Shown here in pieces: positions 49,550-60,000 of a stretch of 64,000 bases of DNA (the first letter of the stretch is position 1; every line of letters begins with the position of its first letter). The stretch comes from Parietaria judaica (Eukaryota; Streptophyta; Magnoliopsida; Rosales; Urticaceae). The notes beneath the pieces were generated by a model. The model saw only the letters and a list, made by a program, of their open reading frames with translations, was not told the DNA's origin and did no database searches. Where the stretch lies: the NCBI GenBank assembly GCA_954871525.1, contig OX940862.1, forward strand, positions 40,788,232-40,852,231. The letters are read 5' to 3'. The translations under genes were made by a program, and so were the position numbers.

Positions 49550-49868
49550 TATTGAAATAGTTGTTGAAATAGTTGTATTCTCTCTGTTTGTGTCGTTTCT
49601 CTCTTTTGTTTGTTTGCTTGTCGTTTGCTTACATGAAGCAGTTTGGATGTTGTCGTTTATATTCTTTGTCGTTTTCTATGTAAGCTTTGTAACTCTGAAT
49701 TAACGAGCTCGATCACAAGCTATTATAAAGCTTCGCATAAGGTCTCGTCTCGTTAATACAGTTAGATTTGGTTGGCTATAAATGAGCCAAGCCTTTACAC
49801 TGTAATTCATTCGATTAATTCAATACATAAATTCAATTTCTCTCTCTGTAGAATTGCGATTCTTGAAA
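49550..49868 (+). repeat. 5' LTR of the copia element
   Basis: It starts TATTGAAATAG and ends TTCTTGAAA, without the usual TG..CA ends. It carries a TATA-like GGCTATAAATGAGCC (about 49773). Confidence 0.88.
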
Positions 49869-49880
49869 TGGTATCAGAGC
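49869..49880 (+). other. Primer-binding site of the copia element
   Basis: TGGTATCAGAGC is the standard complement of the 3' end of plant initiator tRNA-Met and directly follows the LTR. Confidence 0.95.
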
Positions 49881-49963
49881 TCTCTTTATCCTTCCGCCAT
49901 TGACGAGCTCGATCGGAGCTCATCATCTTCTTCGATCCTTTATCTTCTTCCATCGCTTCAATC

Positions 49964-51565
49964 ATGGGGGACGAATCGAAGAAGATCGCAACAGCTCACC
50001 AAATCACTGAGAAGGCTCCCATTGATGATCCTCTCAGTGTCTACTACCTGCACCACTCAGACAGCACCGCCGCAATCATCGTGTCTCATGCGCTCACCGG
50101 AGACAATTATGCGTCGTGGTCAAGATCAATCCTGATCGCTCTCTCTGTCAAGAACAAAGTAGGATTTCTTGATGGATCCATACCAAAGCCAGAAAATGGA
50201 GATGAAAAACTGGTAAATTCCTGGATCAGAAACAATAATGTTGTTGTATCATGGCTACTCAATTCAGTCTCGAAAGAAATCGCACGATCTATCTTATATG
50301 GAGACACATCTGCCGAAATCTGGACAGATCTCAAGGAGAGATTCAGGCAAAGCAATGGGCCAAGGATCTTCGAACTCAGACGAGATTTGGGGAACATAAG
50401 ACAAGGTCAGGATTCGATATCCAGTTTCTTCACAAAGCTTAAATCAATTTGGGAGGAATTGAACGAATTCAAACCCCAATGTAAGTCAAAATCGTGCACT
50501 GAGTTCTACAATATGGAGTATGGAATGATGTTCCTCATGGGTCTTAATGATACATACTCCACATTGAGGGGCCAACTACTGTTAATCGAGCCAATTCCAC
50601 CGATCAACAAGATTTTTGCTTTGTGCCTTCAAGAAGAGAAGCAAAGATCTGTAGTTTTAGAGGCAGTGACAGCTGATCCAGTTAGAGATATGGCAATGAT
50701 GACCAGAGAAGACTCGACATTAAGAAAGCCTTTCGAAGGAAAAGAAAGGCCCTTCTGCACTCACTGCAAGATGACCGGACACACAATTGAAAGGTGTTAC
50801 AAGATACATGGGTATCCACCGGGAATGCAAACAAGGCAGCAAGGGTCTCAGTCAAAGTTTCAAGGTCAAAGCAATTCCATTGATGCAAGAAATGTCAAGC
50901 TTGAGGAGGAAAATGGAATGCTGAATGATCTTACTGAAACTACATGCCAAAAACTCATTGGTATTCTCTCCGATCACATGAAGAACACTTCGAAGGCATC
51001 ACCCTCAAACACGGCAGTGAACCTTGCGACATTCACTACAGGTTCTTTAAATTACATGCGTGCTATAAACAGTCATATTAATTTGCATTATGCATGGATT
51101 ATTGACTCTGGTGCTACCAAGCATATATGCAATAATAGGAATAGTTTTAGCAATCTTAAAAGTTTAAAATATGCCACAGTTACACTGCCAAATGAAGAGA
51201 TTATCTCTGTTCATCATTATGGAGATGTTAGAATTAACTCTCTTATTACATTAAGAGATATCCTACTCATTCCTAGCTTCAAGTTCAGCCTTTTATCTGT
51301 TAAAACCTTAACCACCCACACGAAGGGAAAGGTAAGTTTTACTGACAATTTTTGCTCCATAGAGGATCATTCCATGAAGAGGATGATTGGCAAGGGTAGT
51401 ATTCAAGATATTAGCTGTAATAAACTTTTGCCTATACAAACTAACTTACAGCTTGCTGATATATTCACAAAGCCACTGACAAGTACAGTTCTTATGCCCT
51501 TATTATCCAAGATGTCCTTGCTAAATATTTTTGCAAATTCATCTTGCGGGGGTGTATTGAAATAG
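49964..51565 (+). CDS. Copia Gag-protease fused to the tail of RNase H
   Basis: A 533-residue open frame. Residues about 25-240 are the plant copia Gag domain (LTGDNYASWSRSILIAL, AEIWTDLKERF). A CCHC zinc knuckle is complete (CTHCKMTGHTIERC, 265-278). The aspartic protease motif WIIDSGATKHIC follows (about 378-390). After about residue 465 the frame jumps to LQLADIFTKPL, which normally ends copia RNase H, so a deletion of roughly 2.5-3 kb joined the two in frame. The stop codon TAG falls inside the first bases of the 3' LTR. An intact Gag is unusual in such a deleted copy and could let it supply particles, or simply reflect youth. Confidence 0.88.
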   Translation: MGDESKKIATAHQITEKAPIDDPLSVYYLHHSDSTAAIIVSHALTGDNYASWSRSILIALSVKNKVGFLDGSIPKPENGDEKLVNSWIRNNNVVVSWLLNSVSKEIARSILYGDTSAEIWTDLKERFRQSNGPRIFELRRDLGNIRQGQDSISSFFTKLKSIWEELNEFKPQCKSKSCTEFYNMEYGMMFLMGLNDTYSTLRGQLLLIEPIPPINKIFALCLQEEKQRSVVLEAVTADPVRDMAMMTREDSTLRKPFEGKERPFCTHCKMTGHTIERCYKIHGYPPGMQTRQQGSQSKFQGQSNSIDARNVKLEEENGMLNDLTETTCQKLIGILSDHMKNTSKASPSNTAVNLATFTTGSLNYMRAINSHINLHYAWIIDSGATKHICNNRNSFSNLKSLKYATVTLPNEEIISVHHYGDVRINSLITLRDILLIPSFKFSLLSVKTLTTHTKGKVSFTDNFCSIEDHSMKRMIGKGSIQDISCNKLLPIQTNLQLADIFTKPLTSTVLMPLLSKMSLLNIFANSSCGGVLK

Positions 51566-51874
51566 TTGTTGAAATAGTTGTATTCTCTCTGTTTGTGTCG
51601 TTTCTCTCTTTTGTTTGTTTGCTTGTCGTTTGCTTACAGAAAGCAGTTTGGATGTTGTCGTTTATATTCTTTGTCGTTTTCTATGTAAGCTTTGTAACTC
51701 TAAATTAACGAGCTCGATCATCAAGCTATTATAAAGGTTCGCATAAGGTCTCGTCTCGTTAATACAGTTAGATTTGGTTGGCTATAAATAAGCCAAGCCT
51801 TTACACTGTAATTCATTCGATTAATTCAATACAGAAATTCAATTTCTCTCTCTGTAGAATCGCGATTCTTGAAA
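51555..51874 (+). repeat. 3' LTR of the copia element
   Basis: It begins TATTGAAATAG directly after a GCGGGGGTG purine tract and ends TTCTTGAAA next to GTAAT. It mirrors 49550-49868. Confidence 0.88.
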
Positions 51875-52139
51875 GTAATCTCTTTGCAAGTACAAAATTA
51901 TTGAAGCATTCCCATTATCCCATAAACATTATAATAAATAAATAAAAAAAAACATGCGAAAAAGAAGCCAAATATTAAGTCTTAGCCTTAGAAATGCATT
52001 TGAACCATTGATGATGTGAATACAATCCGAAGCAAAACTTTCTCTCCACTCACAAATATATTTTCTTTTCAAGTTCGAATTACGAGTATCAATCCAAAAA
52101 AAGTTACACTGAAAAAAATAAAAACCAAGCGTCTTTCTC

Positions 52140-55100
52140 TCAAGTGGCGGATTTGAAGCTGCGCTGTGGCACCTTCTTGAAGTTGGCCCAGATGAGATCA
52201 AAGTAGAGCGGGAACTGCGCGAGCGCGAAGAATGACACCGGCAAACATGTCACCGCGTACACGGGGAACGCCGCGTACTTGAGCTTGTCCTGCAGCATGA
52301 AGAAGTGCCCCGCGCAGAACGACACGAGCATCGACCCGATCGACACGAACAGCGACGTCAGCCCCACGAGCAGCTTCCGTGGCAGGTCCCGAGCGAAGTC
52401 CTTCTCCTGGTAGCGCGAGGTTAGAATCGCCAAGAACATGACGACGCCGGTGACGGAGAAGGAGAGGGCGACGAGGGAGGCGATGGCGAAGAGCTCGAAG
52501 GCGGGCTTGTTCTCGAGTGTGGGCTTTCCACTCGTCTCGTTGTTGCCCCCGGGGACGGTGGCGGAGGTGGCGAAAGCCACCGTGGCAATGAGGGCCGCCA
52601 CGAGGGAGCATGACTCGGAGGTGTTGGTCAGCCACGCGCCACCGGAGCGGACGAGGTCACTGTGCGTCTCTGTGAAGAGGTCTTTTGCGGTTTTCCCGGC
52701 GTTGTTGTACCGGACGAAGAAGTTTGCCGGCATCGACTGCTTAACGAACTGCAACATACATTTATAAGAAGAAGATTCAGAAGAAAATTTTGAGAAAATG
52801 AATAAAAACAAAAGAAAACGAAAAATAGTACTAATTTATAAGTGTGAAACCGTGACACTGAAAATTGTATTTCTACGTAATTAAGTCCTAGTAATCCTGT
52901 ATTGATTTTGTAAAATCCGACTATTCGGTTTTCGGTTGCGATACAGGGACAAGAAATCATACAATTTTGATACAAATTTGATTTTTTACAGAATGAAACT
53001 ATCTTATCGAAACTCTGAAAAAAAGTAAAAGGTTAATAACCATGTGAGTATTTAGTATATTTTGATTTGTGGTGACAAACTGACAATATAAACTTAATTT
53101 ATTTACCATAGTAACGTCACATGCAAAAATTAATTAATATTTTTGAAAAGTATGGGATATAATTTTGGAAAGCTCTGATACCCAGACATTAAGAATTTTG
53201 ACCGAAAATAATTCTGAGTTTATACCACTTTAAAAATTAATTAAGTACTTAATTATTACTTACTGCTAGTCTGCTATAAACAAAAAATAAAATAGCTTAT
53301 AATTTTAGTTTAATTTATAATTTTTTTTTTGTATCTTTAATGTTTCAAACAAATAAAATAGCTTATATTTTTGTTTCTGCCCCCCCAAAATATGTATATA
53401 TTCATATGTATACCTCGAACCATTTGAGCTCCCACTGCATTTGCAGGGCGGCGCCGGGGATGAGCCAGGGTTTGTAGTCCCCGAGCATGGCGGCCAGGTG
53501 CAAGGCGCTGTTGCCGTTGTTGTCCACTTGCTGGAAGATGCTGTCCTTGAGGATGTTCCTCTTCAGCAGCAGCCTGTACACGTGCGGCTGCCGGTGCTCC
53601 ACCGAGAGCAGCACGATGTTCTTCTTCTCGGCGTTGCGGTCGTGTATGGCCACCGGAAACAGCTCCAGAATCCTCTCCACCATCTCCGTCACCCCGTTCT
53701 TCGCTGCTATCAGTATCGCTGTCTCCTTTAGCTTCACTTCGCATGACTCACCCTTCCCTAATTCTCCGCCAAGTTTGACACACATGATTAATTAAGTACT
53801 ACTTCATAGCAGAGTGGTTAATTGTTTCAATGAGGTGACACTATCGATATCGATCAAGATCACAAGTACTCGAATTACAAGATGTATTTTCACGGTAAGA
53901 ACGACCGGCACTATTAGCCGTATGCACTATCGGTCAAGATTACGTATATACGTAACTTTTGCGTCTCAAGAGATTCAACCAGGACCTCACGAAGAGTCTT
54001 ATAATGAATTTACCACTAGACTAAGCAAGCTTTGTTGGAGTGATTAATTATTTGACTTGTATATTTTTAGTGATTAAAAAGTATAAACTATTTCTTAAAA
54101 TTTATTTAATAGTTTTTTCTCTATATTTATAAACTGTGTCTCTTTTATAATTTAGTAATAGTTTCTGTTAAATTTGGAGTTTTGTACAATACACATATAT
54201 TATTTAGTGGCAAAAAATAGTTTTTACATGATAATTAATAAAAGAAAATTCATTTGTTTCTCCTTTAAAAAATTTAATTGAAATAAATTAATCAATCGCT
54301 CCAATACTTTTTTCTCTTAATAAGGAGTCGGGATATTATTGATCCTCGCTTATAATGTAACAAAAGAAAATCATAGTAAAAAATGACAATCAAACTTAAA
54401 TAATTGGTAAGGGAAATTTTCATTGAAAAATAAAACCGCATAATTTATAAATTCAGTTTTTAAGCTGCTAAGCAGAACTAACAGAAAAAATAGCACAATT
54501 GAAGACACATTATTACCATTAATATTTGCGGTATCCTTGGGTTTACCGCTCCGTTCTGCGTCGTTCCCTGCCTTGTTTGCGTTCAATGGAGACTCTTCAG
54601 GCGCAGCCGTGGGATCCGGCAGACCGGACATGCTGGGGAACAGCGAGTCGCTGCCTTCGACGATCTCGTAGGGTTTGGTCTCACCTTCTGCGGTGTGGGA
54701 CGGAGCTGGTGCGGCCGGTCTTGCTCCAGTGTACTCATACTCGTACATGGAAGCGTGCTTCAAGAGTTCTTCCATGATTTGCTCCGACCATACGTGTTTC
54801 TCCTTCTTTTCCCGTACTCTAGATATCATCCTCGATCCTTTGTTATAAAAAAGAGTAACATTTGATCAATATATGCAATACAAACATATATATATATATA
54901 TACATACATATACATAAAGAAATTTTGTTTTTTGTATCCCTTTATTTTCAAGTTTTGTGAAAACATATATTTTCTAGGGTAAACTGCGGCTAAAATACCT
55001 AATGTTTCGTTTATTTTTAATTATGTACCCAAAGTTTTTTTTTGGTGGCTATAATACCCAAAGTTTATTCCGTTAACGTCAAACATACCCACCGTTAAAT

Positions 55101-56557
55101 CTCCGTTAATCCTCCCTACGTGGCACACATGTCACTGCCACGTCATTCTATCCTGCCACATCATTCTTGCGGCTAAAGTACCCAACGTTTCAAAAAAATC
55201 GGCTAAAGTACCCAATGTTTTTTTTAAAAAAATTGAACTTCTTGAGTGACTTATTTAGATCGATTTTAGGATTGATTTTTTTACACCGGACTCGGGTTGG
55301 CTTTCGTGCCGGGCTCCGTATATACAATATATATATATATAAACACTATATATAAAATCTGTATATATTTATATTTTATATTAATTTATATATTTAGTAT
55401 AGTATAAAGTTTATATATAATATAAAGTATAAATATATACCGTTTCTATATAATATAAAGTATCAATATAAACAGCTTTTATATATATTGTTTATATATA
55501 ATCTAAATTATAAATATATATAATATAAAGTAAAAATATATACAGTTTTTTTTTTATATTTATTTATACTTCATACATACTAATTTATACTCTTAAAATA
55601 TACTTTATATTTATACTTTATATTATACTAATTTATACCCTTGAAATATAGTTTATATTATATTATACTAATTTATACCCTTGAAATATACTTTATATTT
55701 ATACTTTATATTATATATAAACTTAATATACTATACTAAATATACAAATTAATATATAGTATATATATATACAGTTTATATATATTGTATATACAGATCT
55801 CGGCCCAAAAAGCCAACCCGAGTTCGGTGTAAAAAAGTCAACCCAAAAATCGATCTAAATAAGTCACTCGAGAAGTTCAATTTTTTTAAAAACATTGGGT
55901 ACTTTAGCCGCAAATATTGGAAACACTGGGTACTTTAGCCGCAATGATGATGTGGCAGGATAGAATGCCATGGCAAAGACATGTGTTCCACGTAGGGAGG
56001 ATTAACGAAGATTTAACAGTGGGTGCGTTTGGCGTTAACGGAATAAACTTTGGGTATAATAGCCACCAAAAAAAAACTTTGGGTACGTAATTAAAAAAAA
56101 CTGAAACATTGAGTATTTTAGCCACAATTTACCCTATTTTCTAAAACAAGGTATTATTACCCCCTAATATTATTTTTCTTGGTGTAAATTTGTATAAAGT
56201 TTCAACTCAACCTTTCCGATTTTTCGCAAAAATTTAAATGTAACGCCGTTGAATGCAATTCTTGATCCTGCCACTACCTCAATTTTGAGTACTTAAATTT
56301 CATTTTTATACCTCTCGCAAAACTCTAAGATTGCAAATTACTCATTAGTTTATAATTTCTTTTATATACCCTCTAGTTTTATATTTGAAAAATAAAAAAT
56401 ATACCATTCATATTTCAAAAACCAATTATTATCAACCATCAATTTAGCGATTTTAAGCTTTTTAAGAAATTAATTAAAAATTAAAAAAAAATAGTGTGCT
56501 AATTTTCTGTTCTTAAAAGTAGTCTAAGTAGATGGTATTAGATGCTAAGTAGTCTAA

Positions 56558-56603
<46 letters not shown>

Positions 56604-56966
56604 TTATATAGTATTGAATTAAAATATACCTTTTCCGAGAATGATGAGCGAGGTCTTGAAAACAAGTTTGATGAAGTTGAAGCATGTCAAGTAATTTGCT
56701 GGAAATAACTGGTGGCCTTGAGCTTCAGGGCTCTCTCCATTCCCTACAGTCAACCATATATATGCTCCCATTCATTTTTATACATATTTGCATGGAAGAG
56801 TAGGGTTTCAAACCGGTAAGCTGTCCACGGAGCGGCCGGGTAATGGGTGCTTCGGGGTTCTCTGTGTCAGCTCTTTTATTTTCGGCTTTCTTGTCAACTT
56901 GTCTTGTCACTGAAAACCCCATAGAAGAATGAGATTATAAGGCTAATTAGATATTGAGGACTAGAT

Positions 56967-57010
<44 letters not shown>

Positions 57011-60000
57011 AGCCTTAGAGGCTTTGGTTATCAACTGGAAGACTGTCAAACAGAGCTTGTAGTTTTGGGGACACATGACTTGGCTTTTGTCCTCTGATTT
57101 CATGGTCAACTGGTCGAGCGATTCTGGCTTCAGCTCATCCACAAATGTACCTGCGATCAAACCAAACTGTTGGGTCTTATACTATAAAATCAATCACAGA
57201 ACAAGTTGAATTAGAAAATTTGACTAATTTTTTAATTGGCTATAGTATCATTTTCGAAAAAGGTTTATAGTGGCATAAATTCACAATCCTTTCGTTACTG
57301 TACTCGTGTTTTTTTTTTCATGACCCAAGTTCTTAATTTTCATTATTTTGTTTCTCTCTAAATTCCGTCCCCTTTTCGGTCGACATGATTCACTTTTGAC
57401 AAAGAGAGAATGTTGTTGACGGGACATCTAAAATTCTTTAAATCGATCGAAAATGGACATAGTTAAGAAAAATAGAAGGGTAATTTGCGGCAAAAGTGGC
57501 CAACTTATTGCCATTTGGACAGTTATATAGCCAATGCGATTTAATATTGGCAATAGTATCCAATGTTTCTTAAGTATGTTTCGAAATAAATTACATCCAA
57601 TTAATCTTAACTCCGTTAGTCAACGGCTGATGTGGCACGGTTGACCACCACGCAGACGCCAACGTGGCATGCCACGTAATTTTTCTTTAATTTTTTATTT
57701 TTTTCGTACCCTCTTGAAATTTTTTTACTGGACATGTAATTATCGTACACAATGTAACATGTAAAATGTAATAAAATTGCATTAGATATAAATTATCCAT
57801 ATTAACTGTGATTATATAAATGTTATTTTATTTAAAAAAAAAAAAGAAGAATGCTAAATTATTTATAAAATGTAATTATATTTAGACATATAAAATAGAA
57901 TTACAAAATGTAACATATAAATTAGCCATACTACAAAAATTTTAAAATATAAAATAAGATTGTATTGGACAATTTATGATTTTTTTTATAAATAGTTATA
58001 AAAATGATATTTAGATACACACTTTATAGATTATCTACTTTATAAACGTAACAAATAATATATTTAACATAATCTTTTTTATTTTTAAAAAATACAATTT
58101 TATTTCATTCAATTTTCATGGATAATATATATGTAATGCAATTTTATTATATTTGTACATGTTTCATTCTATAAGTCTAATTAAATGTTACATATAAATT
58201 ATCTAATATAATATTATTTTATTGTTTAAAAATATAATATTACTTTATTTACTTTAATATGAATCATTTATATTTAATTCAATTTTATACATTTTGACAT
58301 TTTACATTTTATATGTTTAATTATATGTTACAATACATGTTACAATTTATCTACATACTCTACAAATATTTATATGTCCTTTCAAATTATAAGAAGTGAG
58401 AATGGTCAGGTGGATAGGTGCGTAAGTGGGAGCTTGAGATGGTGAGAGTTCGAAACCTAGTCTCCCCGCGATTAATTTTGTGTGGCTTCCTGCATGCGAC
58501 GTGGCAGTATAGATACAGAGGGTACGAAAAAAAAATAAAAAATAAAAGAAAAATTACGTGGCATGCCACGTTGGCATCTGCGTGGTGGTCAATCGTGCCA
58601 CATCAGCCGTTGACTAACGGAGTTAAGATTAATTGGATGGAATTTATTTCGAAACATACTTAAGAAACATATGGATACTATTGCAAACATTAAATCGCAT
58701 TAGCTATATAACTGTCTAAATGGCAATAAGTTGGCCCTTTTTGCCGCAAATTACCCAAAATAGAATGAAACATTGGAGAGTTTGACGGTGAACATAAAAG
58801 CGATTGGGTTTATCCGCCACAAAAATGTAAGAGATCTTTGCGGTATAAGTACCCGAAGATTTGTGATTGGACTTTCCATAAAGGTTCACGTGAGTTAATA
58901 GATTGATTATGGTATTGATTATAGAATCATGTGTAATTAATATAGTTGACTAATCATATTTTCCTTATAAGATGAAATCTTCATAATAAGGAAACTTACT
59001 AATTACAGGAGATACATATTAATGGAGATCATTCTCCTTAATGGTGATTATTTTCATTAATGGATACGATTCTCCTCTCTTTATAAATAGAGAACTCGTA
59101 TTGTTCTCTATAAATAGATCATTCTACTATTCCAGCTAAGTCTTGTTCGTGTTCTAATCATCCTCGAAGAACTAGTATTCGGAGAGGGTGATTTTCGGCC
59201 CTAAAGCTGTTCCGATTGTCGACGTGGTGGACTACGTAAAGGACGAACATTTGAGCGGCTTGTGATCGACGTGAGGCAAAGCTAGGCGCATCATCATTGC
59301 GGGAACAACGTGGAGATCCGTTCGTGGTTTAAAATAAGGAGCTTTCTGTAGAGAATATATTCCCAAACCGATATGTATATTGATTATTGCTATGTCATCT
59401 CGATTGTATTATTTTTAGGTTCCTGGATATTCATTTTCCGCATCCGGGAAGTATGGAATCCTAGGAAAAACCCAACAAAAAAAATTAAATATTGATTATA
59501 GTTCTTAACCAAAAGATTAACAAATAGTTATTGGCATAAGTACTATCCCTTTCAATTTCACTTTAAAGTGCACTTTGCTTAATGAATATTAGTTACAGGA
59601 CGCTATAAAAGCAGTATATTTCCCATTTTTTTTTTAAAAAAAAGCATAGATTGATGAATTACTTAATAGAAATTACTTCCGTATTGTTGTTTTTCTTTTC
59701 GATACTTTGGGAATTCCGTATTGATTGTTCTTCTGAAATGAGATTTCTGTAGTGCTTCCTAATAGTCTCACAGTCAATGGCGGATATAGTTAAGGATAAA
59801 AAATGAACAAATAAAAAATTAAACATAAAAAGTGAAAAATAAGGTGGTAGATACTTTTGAGTATATTTTCAAAATTTGGAGGTGTATGTCCGCCCCGGTC
59901 ATAACTCATGATTAACTTACGAAATTATTTTCATGCACAGTTAACATGCGTGCAAGGGGAATACGTAACGATAAGAAAGTTCAAGGGACATTAATGTTAC

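Larger units (their letters stand above)
49550..51874 (+). mobile_element. Internally deleted Ty1/copia element with intact Gag-protease ORF
   Basis: LTRs of 319 and 320 bp are flanked by the exact 5-bp duplication GTAAT (49545-49549, 51875-51879). By eye about eight differences separate the LTRs (about 97% identity). The initiator-tRNA-Met primer site TGGTATCAGAGC abuts the 5' LTR and a G-rich polypurine tract abuts the 3' LTR. Integrase, reverse transcriptase and nearly all of RNase H are missing, so the copy is non-autonomous, yet its one ORF is open throughout. Confidence 0.93.

Noticed and set aside
52438..52767. 109-codon plus-strand frame
   Set aside because: Antisense shadow of the PGG exon.
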